Assembly: GCA_026770585.1 (NCBI GenBank)
Contig: MU646644.1
Coordinates: 171,050-181,252 of the forward strand
Length of the DNA stretch: 10,203 nucleotides
Reading direction: 5' to 3'
DNA from: Baffinella frigidus
Lineage: Eukaryota; Cryptophyceae; Cryptomonadales; Baffinellaceae
The translations under genes and the position numbers were made by a program. The notes under the pieces were generated by a model. That model saw nothing but the letters and a program-made list of their open reading frames with translations. It was not told where the DNA came from and ran no database searches. Of the stretch, positions 6,801-10,107 are shown piece after piece (positions within the stretch are counted from its first letter, which is position 1; each line of letters starts with the position of its first letter).

Positions 6801-7538
6801 TGGAATCACCATGCGGAATATATTGGATTTCCGTGGAATTAGCATTCGGAATGTATTGGATTTCCGGAAGGACACATTCGGCATTGGACTAGGTAGGAAC
6901 TAGCTTTATGAGTCACGTCAAACAAGAGGATTAGAGCGACAAAGCAGTCCTGTCTGAACGAAGCGGGCGCCGAGGGACTGCCTAGCTCTGTCTCAGTCTA
7001 TTTGGGCTCACCATTTTGGTGAGCCCGGACTCTTTCCCACTCTAAGTTGACGGACTTGTACCGCGCACCCAGCATGTCAACTTGAGAATAGTAGGTCAAA
7101 CCGAGTGAGGCAGAGCTAGACCTCAAGACAGTCCTCCATAACTTCGATCGAGTCGGTCTGCAGCCGCTCCCGGTGTCGCTTCGTGATGAGCCCCTCCAGC
7201 GCCACGAGCGTATCCTCCCACGACTCCGCCTCGGTGGCCTCGCGCCCGGCCCCGCCCCGAACCCCCTGCACGTTCGCGTTCGCAGAGCGGATCCGCCAGC
7301 CCAGTCGGTTCCACGAAGCCGGGTGCATGCTACCAACTCCAGCCGGCAAGCTCCCGGTGCTCCGGGGCGCCCGGAATCGACGGGATCCCTCGACATTCGA
7401 CCCGCGGTGGAAATCGCTCCAGGGCAAAACGTCCCGGCCCGGGGTGGACGGAGCCGCGGATGTCCCGGGCAGGAACCCCGAGAAGCGCACGGCACCAGCC
7501 CGGGCCTGCGGGACAAGCCATGCCCGCCCAGGCACCAT
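799..7538 (-). CDS. FPGS: Folylpolyglutamate synthase, spliced gene of at least 13 exons
   Basis: Folylpolyglutamate synthase joins glutamate to folates in an ATP-dependent reaction and so keeps them in the cell. Exons are 7122-7538, 6066-6167, 5631-5728, 5248-5298, 4998-5049, 4563-4634, 4090-4150, 3727-3823, 3485-3551, 2748-2944, 2503-2546, 1646-1880 and 799-883. All junctions are GT-AG and all phases agree, giving 526 codons without a stop. Family blocks appear in the right order: LITKR, the P-loop VAGTKGKGST, the loop TGLYTSPH with DVRER, FSRYFWEV, MPGYFRFLTL, EVGLGGRLDATN, SSLGLDHTNVLG, IEEIAWEKAGILKSGVP, INAALAV, LLDGAHTIES and SGDRDP. The WPGR motif usually found before DGAH is not visible. 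The 3' end is not certain; the C-terminal block may lie in exon 14 and beyond the window. The family call is very firm; exon 9/10 boundaries and the start codon are less so. Confidence 0.93.
1017..1060. mobile_element. 136-bp-family element, terminal fragment
   Basis: AGCTCTGTCTCAGTCTATTT and the following GGGCTCACCAATTTGGTGAG match the left end of copy A nearly exactly. The rest is missing. It lies in FPGS intron 12. Confidence 0.72.
1277..1300. repeat. Short hairpin
   Basis: AGGAGAGA (1277-1284) and TCTCTCCT (1293-1300) form an 8-bp stem with an 8-base loop. No T-run follows. Confidence 0.6.
1513..1535. repeat. Near-perfect 23-bp palindrome
   Basis: AGGTCGCCGGA and its exact complement flank a single central base at 1524. 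It would form an 11-bp stem. Confidence 0.85.
1610..1649. repeat. Tandemly duplicated FPGS exon 12 donor
   Basis: GGCTCGCAACCTGT occurs at 1610-1623 and 1636-1649. On the sense strand this gives two CAG|GTTGCGAGCC donors 26 bases apart. Confidence 0.8.
1646..1880 (-). CDS. FPGS: FPGS exon 12, DGAHT and SGDRDP motifs
   Basis: The longest internal exon. It opens with a GC-rich Gly/Arg run, then reads ATYLLDGAHTIESIESGVRW and, after a linker, KKVLVFYCSGDRDPEALMRP. These are the C-terminal-domain signatures of FPGS. The acceptor is AACCCAG|AC and the donor CACAG|GTTGCG, entering in phase 1 and leaving in phase 2. The donor sequence is repeated 26 bases into the intron. Confidence 0.94.
1951..1984 (-). 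pseudogene. Truncated duplicate of the start of FPGS exon 12
   Basis: On the minus strand the GC-rich lead and GCGACGTACCT of exon 12 recur, but the sequence breaks into heptamer repeat just before DGAH. No acceptor AG is present. Confidence 0.72.
2078..2260 (-). repeat. Degenerate telomere-like heptamers
   Basis: GTTTAGGGTTCGGGATTTAG and related words on +, so C-rich in the sense of FPGS. They form part of the intron between exons 11 and 12. Confidence 0.8.
2283..2320 (-). pseudogene. Second diverged copy of exon 11
   Basis: GTGCCAGCGGCTGCTCTG on the minus strand resembles GTGCCAACAGCTGCACGT in exon 11, and GCAG|GTCCTCC follows at the donor. A 13-base direct repeat (GAGGACCTGCATC, 2261-2273 and 2279-2291) overlaps its end. 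Confidence 0.55.
2331..2498 (-). repeat. Degenerate telomere-like heptamers with internal duplications
   Basis: GGTTCAGGATATTC is doubled (about 2420-2447), mixed with GGGTTTGGGGAGG. C-rich in the FPGS sense. Confidence 0.75.
2389..2417 (-). pseudogene. Partial duplicate of the exon 11/intron boundary
   Basis: On the minus strand it repeats about 29 bases of the end of exon 11 and the start of its intron (2480-2509). The donor GT has become AT. Confidence 0.7.
2503..2546 (-). CDS. FPGS: FPGS exon 11 (probable)
   Basis: A 44-base exon encoding VRTTAKCQQLHVEA. The acceptor is TGGCAG|G and the donor G|GTCCTT. Its phases fit exons 10 and 12 exactly, and it sits where the family has the T-x-WPGR-x-Q block. 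Only the Thr and Gln positions resemble that block, so the assignment rests on phase and position. Two partial copies of it lie further along at 2389-2417 and 2283-2320. Confidence 0.68.
2597..2744. mobile_element. 148-bp foldback element in FPGS intron 10
   Basis: GAGCGTTTT occurs at both ends, inverted. Longer inner arms with CATCTGTTGGC pair at 2627-2637 and 2722-2732, and CAAAAGTTGA pairs with TCAACTTTTG near the centre. No coding capacity. On the sense strand it starts three bases past the exon 10 donor. Confidence 0.7.
2748..2944 (-). CDS. FPGS: FPGS exon 10, with an in-frame repeat insert
   Basis: It encodes LGLQGDVQQINAALAVGLCH, the central family block. A low-complexity insert with TQTGGE repeated (a roughly 18-base DNA repeat at 2818-2855) follows, then PADFSEGLRR. 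The donor is GGAG|GTAGAG. The start at 2944 uses GGAG|CTG, which keeps phase with exon 9; an upstream AG would start it at 2955 but out of phase. A 148-bp foldback begins three bases past the donor. Confidence 0.88.
3046..3160 (-). repeat. Heptamer array with a TTTATGG variant block
   Basis: Seven consecutive TTTATGG-type units fill 3064-3112, followed by TTCAGGG and TTTAGGG types. C-rich in the FPGS sense. Confidence 0.88.
3163..3216 (+). repeat. Inverted heptamer block next to the exon 9' donor
   Basis: AAACCCTAAACACTAGACCC and similar words on +. On the sense strand it begins GTTTAGAGTTTGGGG, so the repeat itself supplies the donor GT of the exon 9' copy. Confidence 0.82.
3217..3275 (-). 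pseudogene. Second copy of the EAPPLSEF segment (exon 9'): relic or optional exon
   Basis: It reads EAPPLSEFTIERTPLQSGE, against EAPPLSEFSVESRPSG read through in exon 9. The acceptor AAAAG|GG and the donor GGAG|GTTTAG are present. The donor phase fits exon 10, but the acceptor phase does not fit exon 9. It may be an alternative or the original 3' half of a split duplication. Confidence 0.7.
3485..3551 (-). CDS. FPGS: FPGS exon 9
   Basis: It encodes LKERAREVSCNLVEAPPLSE, matching the variable segment after EKAGI in the family. The acceptor is TTCAAG|G. The likely donor is TCT|GTCGAA, phase 0; without it the frame meets a stop 8 codons on. A second EAPPLSEF lies downstream at 3217-3275, so the true exon structure here is not settled. 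Confidence 0.75.
3557..3700 (-). repeat. Telomere-like heptamers in FPGS intron 8
   Basis: GGGGTTTGGGGTTTGG, GGGTTTAGGGTTTAAGG and similar on +. C-rich in the sense up to the exon 9 acceptor. Confidence 0.82.
3727..3823 (-). CDS. FPGS: FPGS exon 8
   Basis: It encodes GNTIEEIAWEKAGILKSGVP followed by AITSPQPPGAMNR. This is the EKAGI/K block that holds the conserved Lys of the Mur-ligase-like family. The acceptor is GCACCAG|GCA and the donor ACAG|GTTAGG. Confidence 0.93.
3838..4078 (-). repeat. Long TTTGGGG/TTTTGGG/TTGGGGG array in FPGS intron 7
   Basis: The most regular G-rich stretch of the window, with blocks of TTTGGGG and then TTGGGGG units, plus a doubled word GGGGTGTGGGGTTTTGGG (about 3847 and 3893). 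The + strand could form quadruplexes. Confidence 0.88.
4090..4150 (-). CDS. FPGS: FPGS exon 7
   Basis: A 61-base exon encoding VVSPVVCGISSLGLDHTNVL, the block after DATN that carries the conserved His. The acceptor is TACCCCAG|GTG. The donor G|GTCCTAAAC runs straight into heptamer sequence. It leaves in phase 1. Confidence 0.93.
4160..4346 (-). repeat. TTTAGGG/TTCAGGG array in FPGS intron 6
   Basis: Mixed canonical TTTAGGG and TTCAGGG units on +, C-rich in the FPGS sense. Confidence 0.85.
4349..4411 (-). pseudogene. Relic duplicate of FPGS exon 6, downstream copy
   Basis: It reads GIDVAVIEVGLEGRLDATN. Its donor, AAC|GTACCT, is arguably better than that of the intact copy. The second Gly of the GG pair has become Glu. 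The first codons and the acceptor are replaced by the AATTACTACAC repeat array that starts at 4411. It is probably not spliced. Confidence 0.85.
4411..4532. repeat. 31-bp tandem array of the AATTACTACAC word
   Basis: Four units start at 4411, 4442, 4473 and 4504. Each carries ATTACTACAC then a T-rich run, and the middle units share TTGTCAGCAAT. It replaces the 5' part of the exon 6 relic at 4349-4411. Confidence 0.85.
4563..4634 (-). CDS. FPGS: FPGS exon 6, EVGLGGRLDATN (intact copy)
   Basis: Twenty-four codons beginning VFLSEGIDVAVIEV and ending GLGGRLDATN, a signature of FPGS/FolC whose Glu helps bind Mg-ATP in the family. The acceptor is GAGCCAG|GTG and the donor AAC|GTCACT, phase 0 at both ends. 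Two damaged copies flank it at 4349-4411 and 4752-4784; only this copy has both splice sites and an open frame. Confidence 0.93.
4660..4745 (-). repeat. TTTAGGG-type repeats between exon 6 and its upstream relic
   Basis: ATATTTAGGGTTTAGGGTTT and diverged units on +. Confidence 0.75.
4752..4784 (-). pseudogene. Relic duplicate of FPGS exon 6, upstream copy
   Basis: It keeps the acceptor CCAG|GTG and the codons for VFLSE. A one-base deletion then shifts the frame to an immediate stop, and homology ends after GACGTGGCG. If this acceptor were used the transcript would be cut short. Confidence 0.82.
4783..4990 (-). repeat. Heptamer array with a TTCAGGG block in FPGS intron 5
   Basis: Eight perfect TTCAGGG units fill 4864-4919, flanked by degenerate units. 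C-rich in the FPGS sense. Confidence 0.9.
4998..5049 (-). CDS. FPGS: FPGS exon 5
   Basis: A 52-base exon encoding YPQMPGYFRFLTLVMFK, the FPGS block that precedes the EVGLGG motif. The acceptor is AAACCAG|G and the donor is AAG|GTGCCC, entering in phase 2 and leaving in phase 0. Confidence 0.92.
5055..5240 (-). repeat. Degenerate heptamers in FPGS intron 4
   Basis: GGTTTCGGGTTTCGGGTTT and GTGTTTAGGGTTTCG words on +. Confidence 0.75.
5248..5298 (-). CDS. FPGS: FPGS exon 4
   Basis: A 51-base exon encoding YFWEVYHTLEATSEGA. The family has a YFW block after the substrate loop. The acceptor, CTCTCGCAAG|G, follows CCCTAATCCCTAAACC. The donor is AAG|GTAACC, phase 2 at both ends. Confidence 0.9.
5303..5430 (-). 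repeat. Degenerate heptamers, 3' part of FPGS intron 3
   Basis: GGGTTTAGGGATTAGGGG and TCAGGGTTAAGGGTTCAGGG on +. C-rich in the sense up to the exon 4 acceptor. Confidence 0.78.
5480..5523 (+). repeat. Inverted heptamers, middle of FPGS intron 3
   Basis: ACCTGAACCCCGAACCTAAA on +, opposite to the block at 5303-5430, so the intron could fold back on itself. Confidence 0.75.
5631..5728 (-). CDS. FPGS: FPGS exon 3
   Basis: It encodes GLRTGLYTSPHVVDVRERM and RINGNPLRRRDFS, the conserved substrate-loop block that follows the P-loop in FPGS. The acceptor is GTCCGCAG|GGG and the donor is CCAG|GTACAG, entering in phase 0 and leaving in phase 2. Confidence 0.93.
5926..5996 (-). pseudogene. Relic duplicate of FPGS exon 2 (P-loop copy)
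   Basis: This is a tandem copy of the P-loop exon, offset by 138 bases. It reads HVAGTNGKGFTCAVAESIL, with K to N and S to F changes inside the P-loop, and keeps a donor-like AAG|GTCTCG. The first ten codons and the matching acceptor are missing. The nearest AG (CCTAG|AC) is in the wrong phase for exon 1, so it looks like a relic rather than a usable alternative exon. Confidence 0.85.
5997..6045. repeat. 20-bp tandem repeat between exon 2 and its relic
   Basis: Units of TGTG(T)CTAGGAAGRATG start at 5997, 6017 and 6037. They separate the P-loop exon from its duplicate. Confidence 0.65.
6066..6167 (-). CDS. FPGS: FPGS exon 2, P-loop
   Basis: Thirty-four codons running from RLGLDVSKL to AESILRLK. 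They contain VIHVAGTKGKGSTCA, the nucleotide-binding P-loop of FPGS/FolC. The acceptor is CGCAG|AGA and the donor is AAG|GTCTGC, phase 0 at both ends. A damaged tandem copy lies 138 bases downstream at 5928-5996. Confidence 0.93.
6175..6218. repeat. 44-bp direct repeat, copy 1 (spans the 3' end of FPGS intron 1)
   Basis: The segment around CAGATTTAATGTA and CACCTTT matches 6630-6673 at roughly four of five positions. It lies just upstream (sense) of the P-loop exon acceptor. Confidence 0.7.
6351..6440. repeat. Nested imperfect palindrome
   Basis: CGGCATTCCGTA (6368-6379) pairs with TACGGAATGCCG (6411-6422). Inside it CTACGG (6385-6390) pairs with CCGTAG (6400-6405). Weaker pairing of ATTCCGGC extends outward. 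A possible foldback element. Confidence 0.7.
6485..6581. mobile_element. 97-bp inverted-repeat element (AATTACTAC family)
   Basis: A 33-34 base terminal inverted repeat: TTTATGAATTTGGG and GAATTACTACACG on the left, and TTTAATGAATTTGG and AAATTACTACGCG read from the right. The same GAAAATTACTACAC word forms the array at 4411-4532. No clear target duplication. Confidence 0.72.
6630..6673. repeat. 44-bp direct repeat, copy 2
   Basis: This is the diverged partner of 6175-6218. It may be a trace of an earlier duplication of the intron 1 end. Confidence 0.68.
6801..6866. repeat. 33-bp direct tandem duplication
   Basis: TGGAAT...CGGAAT.TATTGGATTTCCG is repeated at 6801-6833 and 6834-6866 with few differences. 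Confidence 0.85.
6983..7118 (-). mobile_element. 136-bp terminal-inverted-repeat element, copy A (complete)
   Basis: TAGCTCTGTCTCAGTC at the left end pairs with TAGCTCTGCCTCACTC read from the right end. There is no coding capacity, so it looks like a MITE. The full-length sister at 623-758 has the same length, in opposite orientation. It begins three bases inside FPGS intron 1 (GAG|GTC then TAGCTCTG). No clear target-site duplication is visible. Confidence 0.8.
7122..7538 (-). CDS. FPGS: FPGS exon 1, with N-terminal extension
   Basis: The exon ends with the family's first block: SWEDTLVALEGLITKR followed by a helix ending in MEDCLE. The donor is GAG|GTCTAG, phase 0, joining to RLGLD of exon 2. 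The first in-frame ATG is at 7536-7538 and gives 139 codons, of which about the first 90 are a low-complexity, Arg- and Gly-rich leader with few acidic residues, suggesting organelle targeting. The frame stays open upstream to a stop at 7644-7646. That upstream stretch encodes a hydrophobic run (RLALVLVALM) followed by VPGRAWLVP, which looks like a signal peptide but has no ATG before it. A separate 5' exon or a non-AUG start is therefore possible. Confidence 0.85.
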
Positions 7539-7801
7539 GAGCGCCACCAGTACGAGTGCAAGCCTCGTTATCGTCGCCTGCGCTCTCCGCAACGCCCGTT
7601 CCTCTAAAAGCCGCCGACAGAGGGCTTCGTTGCGCCCGGCCGACTAGCCTTGGTCAGCCTTGGATCTGGATGATCCAAAAGTGGATCTTTCCAAAAGTCA
7701 CAGAACAACTTAAAGAAAAAGTGGTTTTGACAGGTTGACTCAAATTAAAAGAAATATAAAATATTTACCCAACTCTTGAAGAGCCGCTCATCATCGGGAA
7801 A
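7539..7801. promoter_or_regulatory. Divergent promoter region between FPGS and rhodopsin
   Basis: About 260 bases separate the two putative start codons. It holds an AT-rich run with TATAAAATATTTA at 7755-7767, suitably placed for the rightward gene, and the repeated word TCCAAAAGT at 7674-7682 and 7690-7698. On the FPGS side no TATA-like box is seen. Part of it may be FPGS 5' coding or leader sequence. Confidence 0.45.
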
Positions 7802-7861
7802 ATGCCTCAGTTCCTCACGATGCTTGACGAGGCCCCCACGGCCTGCACCACCATCGAGGAG
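7802..7861 (+). CDS. Rhodopsin exon 1 (probable start exon)
   Basis: An ATG at 7802 opens 20 codons, [12 protein letters not shown] to CTTIEE, ending at GAG|GTCTCC in phase 0. That fits the next exon, which starts VGSTGVG just before helix A. GTC donors also occur in the neighbouring FPGS gene. A TATA-like run lies 35-47 bases upstream. It is supported by phase and position only. Confidence 0.55.
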
Positions 7862-10102
7862 GTCTCCCCCCCCCCAGGCGGCCGCTCTACCCTGTTGTAC
7901 GCGCTCCCAGCGAATCTTGCCGCGCGGCGGTCCCGGGAAGGCTGGGACTCGTGGCAGACTCGGTGAAAAAATGGCGGGCGGGCGGGCGGAGCTGGAGCGG
8001 CTGGAGGGCACGTGGAGGGTCCGCGGCTGAGCTGCGGCTGGCTCCTCACAGATCCGAAGGCGGATTTGATCCCCGTGGGACAGCACGACTATGGATAGCG
8101 GTCTTTTCGGGCAGCCAGGAGCTTTTCGGGAGCTGGAGGAGCCGAGGGCGTGGGGTTGGGAGTCTTGGACCAGGAATCTGCTCGTGGGCAGCTTCGACAG
8201 CGGAGCGGAGCTGTGTACTAGCACCAGGATATGTGCCAGGACCCGTACGCGCGTCCGGTGGCTGCAGCTGGCTCTGTGGCGCGGGACACAGGCTGCATGT
8301 CTGTTCAGGGCCCATGAGTTTATATCGGGCTGGGTGCTGGGTTCACAGTGTTGTGGATGAGGAGGGAAGCAGCACAAAGTCCGGTGGGGTTTACATGGTA
8401 GTGGTGATCCTCGGAAGCATGCCGCATGATCTGCGTTGCTGTGCTGGTGCTCTGGAAGAGTTCCAGCTCAGCTCGTGTTAAGGTTGGTTCAGGTTGATCG
8501 GACATGTAGTTGTCAGGGCTGCGGGCTAACCTGCAGGTCGGTGTCAGGTGGGCTCCACCGGGGTTGGCGCGCTCACCGTGACCTTCATCATCCTCGCGGT
8601 CTCGACCTGCGTGTTCCTCTCCAAGGGCATCAGCGCGGGCGAGAACCGGAAGTGAGTTACCATTCTTCCCTGGGGGGGGGCTGCTGGGCTAGCTTGGATC
8701 AGCAGCAGGGTAGATTCAGGGCAAGGCAGAGGGCGTGGGGGGGCGACCAGGAGCTGGGGTAGCTTGACGCAGCACCTTCAGCAGGGTAGATGAAGGGAAG
8801 ACAGGGAATCTGATCCGCGCGGTACGCTCAGGTACTACAAGGGTAGCTTGGCGCAGCACCCGGCAGCAGGGCAGGTAAAAGGCACGGCAGGGGGCAGGGA
8901 ATCTGACAACTGGATGGTGTGATCAGGTACTACTACCTGAGCACCTATATCTGCGGGTTCGCCGCCATGGCGTACTTCGCGATGCTCTCGGGGCAGGGCT
9001 GGACCGCCATCGCGGGCTGCCGGCAGTTCTTCTACACCCGCTACGCGGATTGGGTCGTCACCACCACCCTCCTGGTTATCCTCCTCGGGCAGGTATCTCC
9101 CTCCCCCCCACTTCTCTCTCTGCAGCCAGCAGCCCCAACCGCTCAACCCTGAACACTAAACCCTAAACCCTGACCCTGAACCCTGACCCTAAACCCCAAA
9201 CCCTGAACCCCAGCCCTGAACCCCAACCCTAAACCCCAAACCCTAAACCCTAAACCCTACACCAGGTGTCAAACGCTAGCATGGACGTGATCTTCGGCGC
9301 CTGCGGCTCCAACCGTAAGCACCCTGCCGGCACCCCTAACCTTCCTACCAACCTACCAACCTACCAACCTACCAACCTACCAACCTACCAACCTACCAAC
9401 CTACCAACCTACCAACCTGCCAACATAACCTACCAACCTACCAACCTACCAACCTACTAACCTACCAACCTACCAACCAAAAACTAGGAGAATCGAGAAC
9501 TGTGAGCACCTTCCCGCCAGCCCCAAGTTCGCCATTCTCGGCACCCTACCGGCACCCCTACGCGAACCGAACCACTCACCATTCTCGGAACCCTGCCGAC
9601 AACCCTAACCTCGCCATTCTCGGCACCCGGCCGACAACCCTGAGCGAACTGCCGACAAAACCCTGTGCGAACAGCTCGCCATTTTCGCCTCTCGTAGTTT
9701 TGAGCACAGTGAGATGCGCACCTCCAGGCTGCTGGATGATCGTGTCGGCGCGTTGCGGAATGGCACGGAGGGACGCACGCAGGAAGGAAACTGAGAGATG
9801 TCTCCCCACCCGCTGCGCAGTGATCTACGTGCTGGCTGGGTACATGGGGTCCGTCTCGGTGGTGACGACCGTGAAGTGGTTCTGGTTCCTGATCGGGCTC
9901 GTCGGGCTTGCGTGCGTCATCATGCACTTCGCGCAGACCTTCAAGGTTCTAACCCCTGAACCCTGAACTTAAACCCTCAACCCTAAACATCAAACCTTGA
10001 ACCCTAAACCCTAAACCCAAAACCCAAAACACTCAACCCTAAACCCTAAACCAGGTGTCAGCGGACGCCAAGGGTGGCGAGCTTGCGGCGCTGTACGGGA
10101 AG
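7802..10102 (+). CDS. Type-I (microbial) rhodopsin, spliced, 3' end outside the window
   Basis: This is a seven-helix retinal protein. Exons are 7802-7861 (probable), 8548-8651, 8927-9092, 9266-9314, 9821-9945 and 10055-10102; all junctions are GT-AG and all phases agree. Helix A is [17 protein letters not shown] and helix [13 protein letters not shown]. Helix C is [16 protein letters not shown], helix D runs from VIFGACGSN to LAGYMGSV, and helix E is [23 protein letters not shown] is the family signature: the Asp matches bacteriorhodopsin D85 and the Thr T89. The D96 proton-donor position is Leu, P91 is Thr and D115 is Asn. Helices F and G, with the retinal Lys, lie beyond 10203. Pump, sensor or another role cannot be decided from this fragment. 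Confidence 0.9.
7862..8547 (+). other. Putative rhodopsin intron 1
   Basis: A GC-rich 686-base stretch with no recognised exon, array or RNA. It follows the probable exon 1 donor GTCTCC and ends at GTGTCAG. If exon 1 is wrong, the true first exon may lie here. Confidence 0.45.
8548..8651 (+). CDS. Rhodopsin exon 2, helix A
   Basis: [20 protein letters not shown] leads into [14 protein letters not shown]. The acceptor is GTGTCAG|GTG. The donor, AA|GTGAGT, is the best-matching donor in the window. Confidence 0.88.
8756..8937 (+). repeat. Tandem duplication of about 85-95 bp including the rhodopsin exon 3 acceptor
   Basis: GGGTAGCTTG.CGCAGCACC, CAGCAGGG and CAGGGAATCTGA recur at 8756 and 8841. 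Each unit ends in TCAGGTACTAC (8828-8838 and 8923-8933), giving two acceptors. The upstream one leads to an in-frame stop (TGA near 8920). Confidence 0.82.
8927..9092 (+). CDS. Rhodopsin exon 3, helices B and C
   Basis: Fifty-five codons, [17 protein letters not shown] to [11 protein letters not shown], holding FYTRYADW. The acceptor is GATCAG|G and the donor CAG|GTATCT. A duplicate of its acceptor and first 11 bases lies at 8829-8842. Confidence 0.95.
9143..9262 (+). repeat. CCCTAAA-type heptamers in rhodopsin intron 3
   Basis: AACCCTAAACCCTGACCC and related units run almost to the exon 4 acceptor. C-rich in the sense strand. Confidence 0.9.
9266..9314 (+). CDS. Rhodopsin exon 4, C-D loop and start of helix D
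   Basis: Sixteen codons, [16 protein letters not shown]. The acceptor ACACCAG directly follows CCCTAAA repeats and the donor is C|GTAAGC. Phase 1 joins exon 5 to give [14 protein letters not shown]. Confidence 0.88.
9343..9478 (+). repeat. ACCTACCA octamer array in rhodopsin intron 4
   Basis: An 8-base unit is repeated about 16 times, broken once near 9420 by GCCAACATAACC. Like the heptamers, its sense strand is G-poor. Confidence 0.92.
9528..9690 (+). repeat. Degenerate repeat of TCGCCATTCTCGGCACCC
   Basis: The word recurs at about 9529, 9575, 9610 and 9675 with CCGACAACCCTGAGCGAAC-like spacers, in rhodopsin intron 4. Confidence 0.75.
9821..9945 (+). CDS. Rhodopsin exon 5, helices D and E
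   Basis: It reads [18 protein letters not shown], then [16 protein letters not shown] and HFAQTFK. The acceptor is CTGCGCAG and the donor AAG|GTTCTA, with heptamer repeats right after it. Confidence 0.92.
9951..10050 (+). repeat. CCCTAAA-type heptamers in rhodopsin intron 5
   Basis: They fill nearly the whole intron, from just after the exon 5 donor to the exon 6 acceptor. C-rich in the sense strand. Confidence 0.9.
10055..10102 (+). CDS. Rhodopsin exon 6, E-F loop
   Basis: Sixteen codons, [16 protein letters not shown], similar to the E-F loop that precedes helix F in the family. The acceptor ACCAG follows CCCTAAACCCTAAA and the donor is AAG|GTGAGA. The next exon is outside the window. Confidence 0.85.
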
Positions 10103-10107
10103 GTGAG

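Larger units (their letters stand above)
6168..7121 (-). other. FPGS intron 1
   Basis: This is a 954-base intron, richer in A and T than its surroundings. No further exon is recognised. Its content is the 136-bp element, a 33-bp duplication, the 97-bp element, a nested palindrome and the 44-bp repeat pair. It has no heptamer array, unlike most other introns of this gene. Confidence 0.75.

Noticed and set aside
7173-7647. Plus-strand frames of 144 and 154 codons
   Set aside because: They are the complement of FPGS exon 1, which has the clear LITKR block on the minus strand.
7745-8377. Minus-strand open frame of 210 codons, and overlapping plus-strand frames to 8481
   Set aside because: GC-rich DNA gives long chance frames on both strands. 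The composition is Arg/Pro/Ser-rich with no domain, and it overlaps the promoter and the probable rhodopsin first exon and intron.
8548-10102. Channelrhodopsin of the green-algal type
   Set aside because: Helix C reads RYADW..TT as in pump- and sensor-like type-I rhodopsins, and I saw no Glu-rich helix B typical of the green-algal channels. Other channel families cannot be excluded without helices F and G.
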